Shown here: positions 37,160 through 52,100 of the stretch, in pieces | Position numbering within the stretch: position 1 is the stretch's first letter | How the letters are laid out: each line of letters starts with the position of its first letter | Assembly (NCBI RefSeq): GCF_965638725.1 | Contig: NC_134962.1 | Location: 6,083,501 to 6,147,500, forward strand | DNA from: Aptenodytes patagonicus | Taxonomy: Eukaryota > Chordata > Aves > Sphenisciformes > Spheniscidae | Reading direction: 5' to 3' | DNA: 64,000 bases | The notes under the pieces: generated by a model | Seen by the model: only the letters and a program-made list of their open reading frames with translations | The model's database searches: none | What the model was told of the DNA's origin: nothing | Program-made: the position numbers and the translations under genes

Positions 37160-40100
37160 TAAGTGGGGCCGGCGGGCGGGCGGGGGGTGCTGGGGCGGCT
37201 CATCCGCGGCTGCCGCCGTCCTCGCCGTAGCCCTCCGAAACCAACCCCCCGGTATCTCTCTTCTGTTTTTGTTTGTAGGGATCCCTTTGTATTTTGTGGA
37301 TTTGCAGGATGACTTAGATGATTGTGAGTAACTGTTTTTTTATTTTTCTGCTCCCTATTTAGGCCCTCCCCCGCTCTCCCACCCCGGGGTTCTTCTGTCG
37401 CCCTCCTTCCCCCTCCCCATTTTTATCCAGGCTAGGGTGAAGGGAGAATTTTGAGGCTGTTTGTACTTGTAGGTGAAGGCTTATAGGATGATAGGGCTCA
37501 CGAATTACGAGCGTATTTGTGTGTCCGCAGGAGCGCGGTGCTGACAGGGGAAGCGGGCTCGCTCCCTCCCTCAGCTGCGGGCCCTCGCCTCACCTGGCGT
37601 GTTTCATTAGCCTTTTAAGTGCTGGCTGCCGGGTCGAGCCGTCGAAGGACGGGCAGGCTTTTGAAGCGAGGTTTTGGGGGGGCAGCCGCCGTCCCGCCGG
37701 GGAAGGAGGACCCGCGGGCGGGAGGCAGGCCCGGGGCGGCGTCTGGAAACCGGCCTTCCGAGAGACCATCCTCGCTGTTTCCAATGGCCGCTGAACTGTT
37801 GAATTCAGTGTAAACAGCACCTCCAGCAATGGCTGGCGATGACCCTCTAGGAAAGGAAAACGGGTCCGGCCGGCGGTGGTTCAGGGCATTAGCTCCGCTG
37901 TTGTTGTCGGTGGAAATTAGCCTAGAGTAGCCGAGGGATTTCCTAGCTGCGATAGCTCAAACGGGTGAGGCTTTTAAATGCTGTCGAGGCTGCTGAGGAC
38001 GCCGTGTGTTTTGCTGTTCCTGCATCCCTGCGGCACAGGCGCTCAGCAGGACGTTGCTGCGGTGGCTGCGTGTGCACCTCGGAAGCGGGAATAAAAGAAA
38101 AACCGCTGTTGTACTCTGGTTGGCTAATACAAGCCAGTGGTTGTAGGCTAAATACCGTGTCGTGGGTCCTAGAGCAGGCAACAGCTCCTCCTCAAGCCGG
38201 TATAGTCCAGGGCTGTGTTACAGGATTAGAGCTGAACACCTGTTGGACAGCTTGGAAAGAGGTGTTACTTGAGGAGATAAATCGTTGACCAATAATTCTA
38301 TGAACTTGTATTGCTTTAGAAAGCAGCTGTATATGTGGGGTGGTTTCACTGGCACTTTGGGTGCTGGATTGACTTTTCTATTTAAAAAAAAAAAAGAAAA
38401 CTGATACTTGAATTTGTTTCTTGTGAGAGACTATTTGTTTACTACAAAACCATTATTGTTTAATAGTACTTAAAAATTGAAAATGTGTAATAGGTGGATT
38501 TCACACACACATCACCACCACCCATTCTAGCATGAATAAGCTAATTTAGGGAGAAGGTGGTCTTCAGGAACACCAGGGGAAATGTTAGAATGTAAGTGAG
38601 ATCTAAAGTATTCCATTGGAAAGATGCGCGGGGACATCGCCTCTGTGGGCGGGAGGTCATTCTGTGGGATTTTGTTAGTTGCTGCTCTTAGGTGTTGCTG
38701 CTCTCAGTCTTTGAGGTTTCAGCATTTCACTAGTAGGTAGCAGAAAAAAAATTATGTCGTTTGTATTTTGATTAAGTTTTAGAAGGAAAAGTTTGGGATC
38801 TTTTGGCACGTAAGTGATGTATAAATGGTGAGATTAATTGAGTATGTAAGAGTTCTTGGTTTGTTTTATGTTTGTATTTTTGTGTATTGCAAAGTATCTT
38901 TAATGTTTCTCTTATGCAGATAAATTGTAACTCTGTGAGTCTTAATGAATTTAAAACTGTAGTTAAAAAGCATCCTCCTTCCTTAATACAGTTATCTATT
39001 TGAAAAGCTACAAATCTAAAAAAATGTAGTAAATGTGGAGGATAGTACTTGAAATACACGTATTTAATACATAAGGATTTAAAATTTTGATAACACTATA
39101 AGAAGTTGCTTAAAAAGAGGTGCAAAACGTTATTGATTGCTGCAGTAAGTGTATCACCTTAGATGACAAGAAGCATGTATGTATTGAATAGGATTTAAGT
39201 GAGAAGGAAATTAGCTGGTACATTTCAATGTGCTTATGCTGATTTGTGGTGAGCACCACACAGCTGCTTGCTCACTCTTCCCGCCCTTCCCCCACGGTGG
39301 GATGAGGGAGAGAATTGGAAGAGTAAAAGTGAGAAAACTCGTGGGTTGAGATAAGAACAGTTTAATAATTGAAGTAAAATAGTAATAATAATAATAAAAG
39401 AATATACAAAGCAAGTGATGCACAATGCAGTTGCTCACCACCCGCTGACCAATGCCCAGCCAGTCCCTGAGCAGTGCCCCCCCCCACCCCCACCCCCCCC
39501 AGCCAGCTTTCCCCCAGTTTCTATACTGAGCATGACGTCCCATGGTATGGAATATCCCTTTGGCCAGTTGGGGTCAGCTCTCCTGGCTGTGCCCCCTCCC
39601 AGGTTCTTGTGCACCCCCAGCCTTCTCAGTCGGTAGAACGTGGGAAGCTGAAAAGTCCTTGACTAGTGTAAGCACTGCTTAGCAACACCTAAAACATCGG
39701 TGTGTTATCAACATTATTCTCATCCTAAATCCAAAACACAGCACTGTACGAGCCACTAGGAAGGAAATTAACTCTATCCCAGCCACAACCAGGACGTGAT
39801 TTAAAGACTGTTTTGCAGTGAGTTCCTCTAGCGGAAGAGCTGCAACAGTTGTTGCTGTAGTACCTTATTTAAGAGTTGAAAATATCTTTCTCTCTCTGCC
39901 CTAATTTAAAACCAAAAAAACCCAAACAACAAAAAACAACAAAAACCAACAAAACCCCCCAACAAATGAAACACTTGATAGTGCTAATGAATGCTTAGCT
40001 ATTTGAGTTGATTGGGTCTTTCTGAATTGCTCCCAGTTCCCTTTCCAATTTTCTTCTCTCTGTGTTAAGAAAAAAAAACAAACCCAAAACTAGTGTGTAG

Positions 40101-43100
40101 TTTGAGTTCTGTTTGCTGAGTGTGTAAAGTACAAGCAGCGGAAATAAATGCAGACTTCCTGTTCTGTTATGGGTCTTGGCCTGGAACCAGGGGTGACCAT
40201 CACTATGAGTTAGGTGTTCGTTCTCCATTAGTGTTCAGTCGTTGGCTGTTCTGTTGAGACTGTGAGTAATGGGTTTGTCTGTTAAGTCGATTAAGAAGTT
40301 TGACGCTTGTAAGCAAAACTCTAGTTTGAGTCATGAAGTTAATAAAAGTGTTCAGATAAAGGAAGTTCTGCCATAAGCGGTAATTAATAAGCTTTTTATA
40401 TGGGTCACTTTAAATTTGTGTAAAAGAAATTATCAGCATGTAAATAAAGGGATGTGCATTTTAGAGCACTATTGAAATCTTATTTTATGATTTAAAAATA
40501 TTCTTTGATTAAGTTGATTAATTTGACAATGCAGTTAGAATTATGGCATTGGAAGCTGTCTTCTGTTTGTGTTGCAGCAGAGTTCAGACATCCCGTCTAG
40601 ACTGAGATGCTGTTGTGCTAATCCAATGACTAGTCTAGCAAAGAGTTCATGGTGCGTTTTAGGAAAATCTCAGTGAAATAAATCACTGGAACTGGATTTT
40701 TACTTTCTTAACTAAATTGGTGAAATAGTGTTATGCACATTGAAGATCAATTCCACTGAAACAAACAGAGAGACTGGGGGATTCCTTTGAATTTGGGTGA
40801 AAGCTGTAGTAAAATGTACCTAAATTCATCAAGTACGATTTGAAACTTGCTTTTTGTAAGGTGAGATATTAGATCAGCTGGAAAAATAATTAGCTTAATT
40901 ATGCCCTTTGTACAATAAAGAAAATGTATTTTAAAAATTGTTTTTCCTTCTAAAAACAGCATGAGAGAAGACCTCTTTGAGCTCATGAAATCATTGCACT
41001 CTGCACTAGTATTTACTGTTTTGCCTTGGCAACAGTGGATAGTGATGCTAGCTAATGACATTGAATTGCATAGTTAAATCCTGTGACCCTGTAGATGTTT
41101 CTTATAGGCTCTAAGCAGCTTTTGAGTCTAGGCCAAACTAAGGCATGGTGAACTCAATTTCAGCTGTGAATACTGTCACATTTATTCTTGTTTATAGGTG
41201 GACAGATTTCAAGCTTGCTTGTTTGATATTGTTAGAGCGAAAAATACTGTATGTTTGATTCACCTATGAAAGAACATTAGATAAGAAATACTAGTTCATT
41301 ATTTTTCTGTAATTTACTTTCTAGTATTCTGGTGTATTCTGAAACTTTTAAGTACCTATGGCTTCTTATTTTACGGAAAAAGAAAATTAAAATTCTTGAG
41401 AGAAGACAAAATGGATTCTGCCATGATTATTCCTTACTTATGTGTACTGAGTGTGTGGAAAAAATTTCAGGTATTTAACTCTCTTGATCCTTGGCATAAG
41501 TAGTTTGCTCTGTTTTCCCTCTGGTCCTAGAAGCACTGGTGTGTGCTTAGCTATTTTAAGTGAATAATAGAACTACTGCAAGTAGTGAAATTAAGCAAAA
41601 TTAGTCCCAGGTGTAGTATTGTAGTCAAACTTAGAATTGAGATTTACTTCGATTTACTTCATTGTCATTTGAATTGGTAGGAATTCTGAAATATTTGAAG
41701 TGAACTGATGACAGCCTTCATTTTTAAACTGTTTCTTAATTCAAGAACAAGTGGGCACTAGATAAAGTTAGTGGCAAGTATATTGATTTTTTTTTTAAGC
41801 CCTAATAAATCTTCCTTTGTATAACAGGTGGCTAGCCTCAAAAATTGGTTAAAGAGTGTCCAGTCTGTGTGGATTTTAAAATATATATGTAATTGCATAG
41901 ATATAAGGATGGTCAGAGTTGGGTTTGGATACGGAGAGTTTGTTGCAACCTCAGAAAGGAAATCCACGATCCTACATAGGCTGTATAACTTCCTGTGAGC
42001 TTTCAGTGATACAGTAGGTTTCTTTTGAAGCAGGAGATACTGGATGCCACCTCTTCAGATACCATGCTTGGTGGGAAAGCTAGCCCTAGAGCATGTGGAC
42101 GGATCAATCCCAGGCAGATCTGTGCAATGTAAATTATGTACACTTGTGTATAAGTGTTTTGAACCTGACAGAACTTATATAAAGAGCAGCTACTAGAAAT
42201 AATAATGACCAGTTGAATGGAAATAAGGGTGTCAGTACAATATGTAGTCATTATAAAAAGCCATGAAAAATTAGCATATGTTTCTGATCATGTAGTTGTG
42301 GGTTCACTTGTAGTATCTGTGTATACATTTGAAATGTGAACATTTAGTCTAATCCCATAGTTTTCTTCTGTTTGAATCCCATTGAACTTGTTGGTCAGAG
42401 CATATTGTCTGCAAGAATTGCATTCAGAATTGCTCTAGCCTTTTAATTCAACTGGATTCCTTGGAGACTGTGCTTTCTTAAACCAGTCTGCTTTTTATTT
42501 TTTTTTCCCTGAAGACCCAGGTATAACATTTTGGTCCAAGTATGTTCAGATTATTTCCTTTTTTAATAAGCTGTATTTCTGAGAATGTTTTGGCTTGTGT
42601 TAAATAGTTGTAAAGCAGAGTTTTATATGTGAAACAGGAATTTTTCTGTAGGAAAAAAGCTGAGGCTTGGTACCTCTTGGTAATAGAGGGGGTTTTAATA
42701 TAAAAAGTGATTTATAATGGGTATTAGTTTAGAGGCAAAGTTCATTGTGCTGGGTCTCAGAATAAGGGATTCTTTAGGGAAGAGTGTTTGTAATATAAAA
42801 CTGGTAAAGTAAGAGTGAGGGTAGAGCTGAAGGTTAATTATCCTGATTAAGGTACAGCCACTTCAATCCTGAAGAAATTGTTATATCGGAGATTGTGGAA
42901 TTACATATACACATAATTTAACCCACTGGCAGTTTCAGAGTACATTATGAAATTACACAGACTTTCCTTTAAGATGTGCAAAAGCTTTGTACTGATTGGG
43001 ATGACATATAGGGAAGGACTGTAATTTTTTTAATTAAACCAGAATACTGAAGACAGGGATTATATAGTACTTTACATACACATTTCTTAATCTTCAAAGT

Positions 43101-46100
43101 GCGTCAGTGGGAGAGGGTATTCCTGTTCTTCCCATTTTACAAACAGGGGAAACTGGTGCTATAAATGAAACTATTCCTGGTTTGCTTTTAGTTAATTAGC
43201 CAAAGCTCTGCTGTTTTTTGATATGGAGGCACCATGTAAGTTCCACTGCCTGAAGACAGGAGGTCTCTGCCTGTTAGAGGCATAACCTAGAATGCCTAGA
43301 TTATAGTCTCATAGGCACAGTTTCAAATACAACCTATTTGGCTTGTCATTGTGCTTTCAAGTTGTTACCAGTTTTGTGGTTTCTTTACTGATTTAAATAC
43401 CTAATAATGTGTCCTGCCAAGTCAGAAACTGGCTTGTTGTCTTCAGTGGTTGTCACTTTCAGCACATATGCTGGTTTGAGAGACTACTACTTGCATCTGA
43501 GAAGCAGTATTGACTCAATTTGCATGTGGTTAAGTATGATCACAGTTGCTATATTATTTATATTAACGAAGTATGCATAATTCTAGGAGTGCTTGGCTGG
43601 GAAAGTTGTAAACCCAGAGCAGGAATATCAGCTGCTCTAGTGCAACTCTTCCTGTGGATTTGGTTGCTGTATGTTTTCTCATATCGATTGCTGAAATGAG
43701 AGAATTTGTGTTGCAGGCAGGTTATTTCACTGCCTTTATTTTAAGGGTGAAGGATTAAAAAAAAATTTGGCAGAAAAGTTATCCTATTCCCTCTGCTTTT
43801 CACAGTCTTAGTTTTTGCCTGTAATCTGTAATCAAGTGCATGTTACTGGATTAGGTGACTGTAAGACTTGGTGGGGCAAATTTTAACAGTTGGTATGGTA
43901 ATACTTGGTTAAAAGTCTCAAGCCGCAAATACAAAAAAGATTTAGAAAAGAGTAGGTTTGCATGGGAAAGTCTGTAGTTGATAGGTCTGCAGTAGTGTTG
44001 TGGTTTAACCCCAGTCAGCAGCCAAGCCCCACACACAGCTGCTCGCTCACCCTCCCTGCCCACCCACCCCCCCCCCACCCCACCCCCCGGTGGGATGGGG
44101 TAGAGAATTGGAAGAGCAAAAGTAAGAAAACTCGTGGGTTGAGATAAGAACAGTTTATTATTACTCTGTTATTTCAAGTATTAATAATAAATTGTAATGG
44201 AAAGTAAAACAACGGGAGAGAGAAAAAAACAAAACCCCAGGGAAAGCCGAAACCAGGACAAGTAGAAAGCTCCCAGTATGTTCACAAGTAAGGTAAAGTT
44301 GAAGTTTTTCCCAAAGTTACCAATCTGACTTAGATGTATGGGACCCAGTAACTACAGCAAGAAAAATGTACCTTGGTAACTTCAAAATACACCCAAGAAT
44401 TTGCTGTTTTAGAGCAATACCGTTTGGGATTTTCTGTCATTTGTTAAAAATTCAGTTTCTTTTAATGGGACTGATTTTCCTTTTGAATTTGTCTGTCAGG
44501 TTGTGGCATGCAATTTTGTCAGCTGAGCTCTCTTAACTCATAGTGCATGTGGATAGTCCACTGAAATTGTGAAGTAAAATGTGTTAAAAGCCAAGGATTT
44601 TATGGCAGTTGAAATGAATTAAATTTCAAAGCTTGAATTTACAGGTTTATATGCAAGTCTTGCTCTTGACTTCATTAGGTACAACTTAAGATCTTTTTGT
44701 AAGCCATTTCCAGTGATGTACAGTTACTTTTCCTTTGAAGAATAGCTCTAAAAAGAAATAGACTTATTGGTATAGTGTATTTTACACTGTAACATCTCTT
44801 GCTGACTCTTGGAAATTTTTTTTTGTTTACTCTTCTTGTCTTTCAAGTTGGGTTTGAAGATTATGGACCAGACTGTGATAGCATGAGGATAACGGCATTC
44901 TTGGATATTCCTGGACAGGACAATTTAACTCCACTGGCTCGTCTAGAAAAATACGCCTTCAGTGATAACATATTTAACAGGTAAGGGTACAACAGCTACA
45001 CTGATGATAACCCGAGTGTGATAGCATTGTGGATATTAAGGTGTTACAACTTCTGTTATCATTCTCCTAAGCACGTGACTAATATTATTTCTGTTTGAAT
45101 AACTTTTATATAATATTTCCATAAAAAGAGGTTTTCATTCCTGGTCATCTGAATAAGATTTCTTAACTCCATCTTTGTTTTGTTGGGATGTGGAGAAACT
45201 GTATAACTGATATGTCTGAATGTTCAGAGAAGAGCTTGATCTTTTCTAAGGTGCCCATCTACATTTGATAAGTTCCCCTTGCATCCCATCTGCATGTTGT
45301 TGGCAGGATATTAAGGCAATTAATATGTTGTTCATTCCACAGGCAAATTATTGCCAGAGGTCTTTTGGATATCTTTCGAGATTTCAGTAATAATGAAGAA
45401 GACTTCCTGACTGTAATGGAAATAGTGGTCAGGCTCTCTGAAGATGCAGGTTTGAAAGTTTTTGTGTTTTGTTTTGTTGGGGTTTTTGTTTGTGGGGTGT
45501 TTTGTTTGTTTGTTTTTTAATTTTTGTAACTTATTTTACATAAGCTGCAATATAGAAGGCAATAACATTCGATTTTGAGAAGGCAATGAGTGAACTAAAG
45601 AAATGAAATCATCTAACAGCAATATCTGTCAGTGAAAAGGAGATTAATTTTTTTTCTCTGTTTTTGAAGTATTTTGTATGGTAGGTGTATAAATGAAAGC
45701 CTCTTACTTAGTATAAAGCCCAAAGTAGTATTTTCAAGGAGTTCAGTACATCTGAATGTGTGGTGTATGTGGCACAGAGCAGTTGTATGCTTTAATACTT
45801 CATGTGTACACATTCATGGTGATTGGGTTTTCTAGCTAGTGCTCTCATTTTATCTGATTTATTTGGGAGCTGATCCCAAGTCTCTGGACTGTGATGATGT
45901 ATGTAAGGCTGTCCTATTTTATTCAGCTTTCCTTTAAGAACAGGCAATCTCAGTGGTGATATTTCTTATGTTTTGAGTCTTTTCATTTTCTTCTGTTGTG
46001 AAACATTAAACAAAAAAAATTGCTACTTTTTTCTTAAGGTACTTGATCTTAATTTGGTATTTACTGATGTAGTTTTGGCTTTTTATTGCTAGAACCAACT

Positions 46101-49100
46101 GTACGTACAGAGCTGATGGAACAAATACCTCCTATTGCCATTTTTCTGCAAGAAAGTCGACCAAAATTCCCAACGGCGTTTTTTGAGTACCTTATGCCCA
46201 TAGTAGTGAGATACCTCACGGATGTTAACAATCAGGTAGGAAAAACAGACTACATGAGTTGAATCGTTGGAAAATTCTGGGTGGTTCTGTGAATTTGAGG
46301 CATGAGGAAGAGAAAATAGGAAAGTCCATGTTGATTGATACCTAGCTTTCATGTAGTGCTTTGTGTTTATTGGTTTCAGCACACTTTGCTAGGGAGGTCT
46401 GAATATATATATATACACACACATATATATACTTTTTTAAATACTTTCCTTAGCAGATAATGGGAAACTTACAGGATTTACCTAGCAGTGTATTGACATA
46501 GTCTGTTACAGGAGTCATGACTTAAGTCCTGTCTTCTACTTCATCTTTTGTCTTTTCCTCAGAATTTGATGAAAGGGCATCTAACTATTATATTAAACTT
46601 TAGTATTTATTATTAATTCCTTATGTTGTTAAAACTGAGAGGTTTTTTCTATTTTTTTTTAACTCGTGCCTGTGTGTTCATTGAAAACGTACCTTATGTG
46701 GTTCTTGTATCAGTAAAAGTTTTTACGATGATGTACTTTTTTGTTTTTGTTTGTTCATATTAATAGGTTAGAAAGGCAGGTCAGGAAGCACTGCTTATAC
46801 TGCTAGAACAAGATCTTGTTGCTCAGAGTGACATTGAAAATAAGGTGTGTCCAATTCTGTTGGACCTCTCTGCTCCTGACAGTGATGATGAGTACAAGGT
46901 GGAAGCTGTGAATGTAAGTGAATTTGGAAGAAATCTTTTATCTTTACTTTTTTTTCTTTTTCAATTGCTTTTGTTCTCTTATCTTCTGGCAGTGCTACTA
47001 TAAAGCTCTTTTAGAATATAACAACTTTGAGTGAGATTTTCATGAGCATAAAACCGAGAAAATAAAAATTGTATTTGCATTGTTAGTGTCCCGAGAGCTT
47101 TACATTAATCATTGAACTTAAACTTTCTATACCATTACTATTTGAGTTTGTTTTATTCCTTCTCTATTTGTTAGTTGCCCTGTCATGAATTGAGAAAGCG
47201 CTGTTGTGGTACAGTTGAAGCTTAAGTGTGCTAAGCTGTTAAGCCTTGCATCTGTAGGTTTCTTAGTCATTTTTAGTGTTGAGCACCATTGAAACAATGT
47301 GAATTCTCAAAGAATTGGAACAGGGTCAGGACTTCGTGCGCCATACTGAGAGGTTAAAAATGATCTGAACTGAATTCAGGAAGGCGGCAAGGTTGTCCTG
47401 AGTACTATTTACTAATGCCTTTGGCTAAGTGTAGAGGTACTTTGGGTAAGCTTTCTCTAGGTCCTATACCTTTTACGTGATGAAGAAATCTGGGCTTCTG
47501 TGTCAATGAAGTGCTTGAGGAATCTTTTTGAAATAGTGCTTCTTGAGAATTGAGCTATACAGTACAGTAATTGGGAACAAAACGTTATCGTATGCTTAAA
47601 AATGTAAATATCAGATCTTCAAACTCAGGAGAAGTTATTTTCCCAAAATGATGAGGGGCTTTTTCCTATAGATGATTGATGTATTGAGTATTAACAAGAA
47701 CTACCACTCCTTTTCATTTATAACAGTAGTTAAGATGAGGTCCGGGAATAGTGCTGACATTAAATAAGCAATCACACCTTTTGTGTTTATTCATTAACAT
47801 ATTTGATTTTTTTAGTTTAACACAACAGATCTTTAATTTTTATTCTGAATTTTTGAAAAGATCAGGTTTAAAGAGACCATATTTATAATTCAGGATGCTA
47901 AATGATTGTCAAAATGGTAGCCAAACAACTTTAAAATGCAGTTGGTTCTTGGCAGCCTTGTTTTAATTCTTAAGATCGTTATGTTCCCCAACAGTTTCCT
48001 TACATTTGCTCTACCAGGTTTCACAGTAATGTTGTAAAAGTATGAATGATGACCTGATCTTAGTTCTTAAGCATTTTGAAAAAAATATTTCCTGTTCACT
48101 TTCAGGAAATCAGTTGACTCCACAGAAAAGTGCTGGTGTGTAATTACATTTCAGCATGGATATCTGATACTTGACCTGTAAAATGGTTTTACCAGTTAGA
48201 TTTTCCTCTTCCTTGTTTGGGAGTTGGGTATTGCTTAGGCAGTTTTCCAGGGTGACATCTGAGCACCAGATGCCTTTTAGGAGTTTGAAAATTTGTAGGA
48301 AAGTCCTTGAACAGTGTCTTAGTTCTTATTTAGCATTCTATTACAAAGGCAAACGTTTCTAGGAGTAAAGCTTATTTTTGTGGAGGTAGAAAGCTTCGAT
48401 AATTTTGGAAAAATAAAAGTAGAAAGATGAGTACTGTTAATCTGACAACACTTGTCTAAGCATTAAACTCCTGGTGCTGCAGGCAGAACAGCTGAGTAGA
48501 AAGGTGCATGGGAGCCCCTTCCTTTTTACTGTTGCAAATAGAAGAATTACAGCAAGTTATCCCACAAAGTGGGAGCTGAAAAACATACAATCCAAAGCAT
48601 GGGATTTTCACAGCAGAAGCATGGTTGGTAATGGTAGTTGAAATTGACAGTTCCTCAGAGGAGGCTAAATTAATGTGCATGTTACTAACTTTCTTTAATT
48701 ATGCTTGATGTTAACTCCTAAAATTTCTGAGGGTGATTCCTGTAAAGTGTGTGTTAGCTCACATACGTAACTAGTTTGTCTTACTCTCCCTTTTCTCTCC
48801 TGTCGTATGGCAGACTTTCATTTTACCATGTTGTCTGAGCCTATAAAGAGCTGGGGCTGTGCTTGGTTTTAAGTATCTGAACAGTCCTGTTAAAGCCAAG
48901 GGCTTACTTGCATGCTTAAGCTTGAGATATTTCTAATATGCTTAAAGAGTGTGATTTTGTGTGCTGGCTAGTGCAATGGAACTTTTGTCTTCTCCATACG
49001 AATTATCAGGGTATGCCACATTGTAAAACACCTTGAAAATGCATTTATTAATAAAGATCTATTTAACCGGATAAAAAAGACAATGAATTATGTGCAGAAA

Positions 49101-52100
49101 TGTTGTGTTCAGGCACAGTGGCGTAGAATGATTTTAAATAAAAACTGTATTTGTGCTTCACATAAAACAGGTGTATGAAAATACGAATAATGTATAGCAG
49201 TTAAATCTATTTGGTAGTTGCTCTCTTGCTCTTGGAAGTAACTTTTAGGAGGAATATTTGGCCATGCTTACAAGCTTTATAATTTTCTTTTCCTTACACA
49301 TACCCTCTTCTTGATTTTTAGATAATCTGTAAAATGGCTTCTATGTTGAGCAGAACAACAGTTGAGCACATGCTGCTTCCTCGTTTCTGTGAACTGTGCA
49401 GTGATGGGAAGTTGTTTCAAGTCCGAAAGGTTGGTGTGTTTTCAACCCTAAACCACTTAAAAATGAATTTGTATGTTGCTGTTCAAATGCCTTCCTGAAT
49501 AATGTAGTCATAACTTTAGCTGATGAACTTTGAAAGAGTCTGGAAGAGCAGTTTTAATTTATTGACATGGTTATAGTTTCTGTAGTTCAGTAAAGAAATA
49601 GATAACAGTCCTTGCTGAATAGCTTTGGTGTAGCAGTTAAACTTATCTTGCACATTTAATAGTTTTGCACAACCTTTTTTTTTTTTAAGCCACCATGCTT
49701 GGTTATAGAATACAAACCTATAGTTTGTAAACCAAAAGTTACCTCATCTCCACCATCTTATTTCAAAGCCAGAAATTCAAAAGTAATAGATATTTGAGAC
49801 ATCCTTCCTTTTAAAAAAAAAAAAAAAAAAAAAAAATCTGGTATTCTTGAAAGGAGAAATCACAAAAGTGTAAGACTTACTTTAATTCATGGTTGAGTAC
49901 AAAAGGAAACTTGTAGCATAAGAAGTCTTAAAATATTTGAGTAGACATAAGGGTCATGCAGAGCTTCAGGTTGGTCCTTAACATAAGCTGCCCTTGTTGG
50001 AATTTGGGCTGTGTTATAGCCTTCTAAATAAGCATATAGAATGAATAAATCATATGTTAACACAGTCCTGTCTTAATTGATTTCAGATTTTGATAACATC
50101 TTTTTCCAGCATGGGGGAATGTCCCTTTTGCCTTAATTTTAGCATTTGTAATGTACTGTAAATGGCACTAACTTGAGACCTTGATTAAACTTTGCTTCAG
50201 CAAGGTACTGAAGCCAGTCTCAGCCATAGCAAAGATAGTTCTGTAAGTACGCCTAAGTCCTGACCCTCGTATCATATTTTAGTCTGCTTTGGTTTTGACA
50301 GCTGCTGTTCAAAGTAATTTAAACTTTCAAGTAGGCTTATTGTCCCTTCTAGTGATGACTGAAGTAGAGTATGCTCTTCGTGCAGAAACCTTTATTACTA
50401 TTGATTTCAAAGGCATGTGGCTTATGGACGCTTGCTCTAATGAGTCTTTTTAGGGATGAGTTAGTATTACAGGATGTAGTTACATGGCTGAAATTTGAAT
50501 AGTCAAACGTGCAGTTGTTACATGGGATAAATAATGCATGGTGAAGTCGTTAATAAAAACTAATGCACTTGAAAGAGCCAGAATGTTATACATTACATTT
50601 TTTTATTTCTTAGATTTGTGCAGCTAATTTTGGTGACATTTGTAATGCAGTTGGGCAAGAAGCCACAGAAAGACTGCTGGTACGTAAAAATCAAAATCAA
50701 TTTACAAGACTTGTATTTTCTCAGTTCAAAATGTTTAATAATGAGTTCTTTTATTATCTTCTCTGTAAATTAATCAGTGTGCATGCATTTTTTTTTTAAA
50801 TTGATTTGGCTAAGGCTTTGGTTGCAATTATACAGCAAAACTGGGAAAGAATAGAAATACAAAGTTCTTATTTTGCAAAACGCTTTTAAAAATGTAATTG
50901 GCAGCATATATGTATATATACACACACTTTAGAATTACCAACTCTTTCTTTTTTCCCTGAACTGGATGATCAGTCAAGTTACAATTTCAGGAAAAATAGG
51001 CCATTAATAATTCTTTCTATGCTTTCCTAGTGCATATAGTTATACATAAAATCCTAATGAAGTAAGTGGGAGACAGACAGTTTTTTCCAGTTTCTTCAAT
51101 TAATACATGTTTTTAACCTGTCCCCGTTTCTTGTATTCTTCACTTATTTTATTCTCTCTTGAGTTATCATTGGCTCCAGTTGCCAAACAAATACCTTGAT
51201 AGTAAGTTGCTGCGGTCTTTGTTTAGTCTTTAATTAGTCTTGGTTTTGCGTATTTTTGGCAGATTCCCAAGTTCTTTGAACTCTGTTCTGATAGCGTCTG
51301 GGGAATGAGAAAAGCTTGTGCTGAATGCTTTATGGCAGTGTCTTACACCACATCCCCAGAAGTTCGCAGAAGCAAATTATCCCCACTGTTTATCAGTCTT
51401 ATTAGTGATACTTGCAGATGGGTAAGTAACTCACTCTATAGTTGATGCATCTTCCCAGGCAGAACATACACGAATAATGGGCAAGTCAGAAGTGTGCTGT
51501 AAAAGTTCTCTAAACTGAATTTGCTGAGAATTAGACTCTAATCTACTAAAATCTAATCTCCTCTAATAAGATTGTATCTTATTTTTCCTCTCTCTCTTAC
51601 TACTTAGAAATTCTATCAACAGGTTTTTTTACAAGTGTAAACACTCTTCTGAGAATAGGTTGCTTGTGTTAAAGGTATTAGTTGAAGCAGACAGTGATGT
51701 CCTTCAAATGTATAACTTTTAAAAGATTTCCTTACTATGATTGTAGATATATGCTGAATATTCTAACACTCTTTGCTTAGGTGTCGCTTATTTGGTACTT
51801 GATAATTGATTATATTTGGTATTAAATGAAGCTGTTATAGTAAGAACCAATTGATTCTTACTAAAAAAATTGAACCAAATTTTTAGTTTTCTGCATTAAC
51901 TCTGTGGGAGTTGCATGAATCCTGACTGTTGTCTTTATACTATCACAGGTTCGTCAGGCTGCTTTTCAGTCTCTTGGCCCGTTTATTTCTACCTTTGCAA
52001 ACCCTTCAAGTGCTGGTCTTTACATTCGAGAAGATGGGACACTGAGTATCCGACCATCAACGCAAGACATGAATTCCAATTCCTGTCAGCCGAGCAACAA

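Larger units (their letters stand above)
36460..37760. promoter_or_regulatory. Shared divergent CpG-island promoter of RAB22A and PPP4R1L
   Basis: A CpG-rich block covers the first exons of two genes that face away from each other; their start codons are 393 bp apart (36758 on minus, 37152 on plus). This is the classical layout of a bidirectional housekeeping promoter. It holds YY1-type CAAGATGGC motifs pointing in both directions (36919-36930 minus, 37148-37159 plus), an ETS-type CAGGAAGT at 37081-37088 and a pyrimidine tract at 37097-37136. No TATA box was seen. Island edges are estimated by eye. Confidence 0.8.
37324..44847 (+). other. PPP4R1L: PPP4R1L intron 2 (7.5 kb)
   Basis: The longest intron of the gene separates the two tiny 5' coding exons from the HEAT-repeat body. 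Its first 450 bp belong to the CpG island. It carries both solo LTRs of the window in sense orientation. Outside them I see AT-rich intronic DNA without a recognisable gene. The A-rich stretch 39911-39962 (CAAC/AAAC repeats) is low complexity. Confidence 0.9.

Noticed and set aside
36308-37829. Long GC-rich open frames around the divergent promoter
   Set aside because: They are CpG-island artefacts; the real coding parts are RAB22A exon 1 and PPP4R1L exons 1-2.
38290-38305. ATTCTATGA resembling the avian CR1 3' end
   Set aside because: Only a single 9-base copy without CR1 body sequence upstream; chance match.
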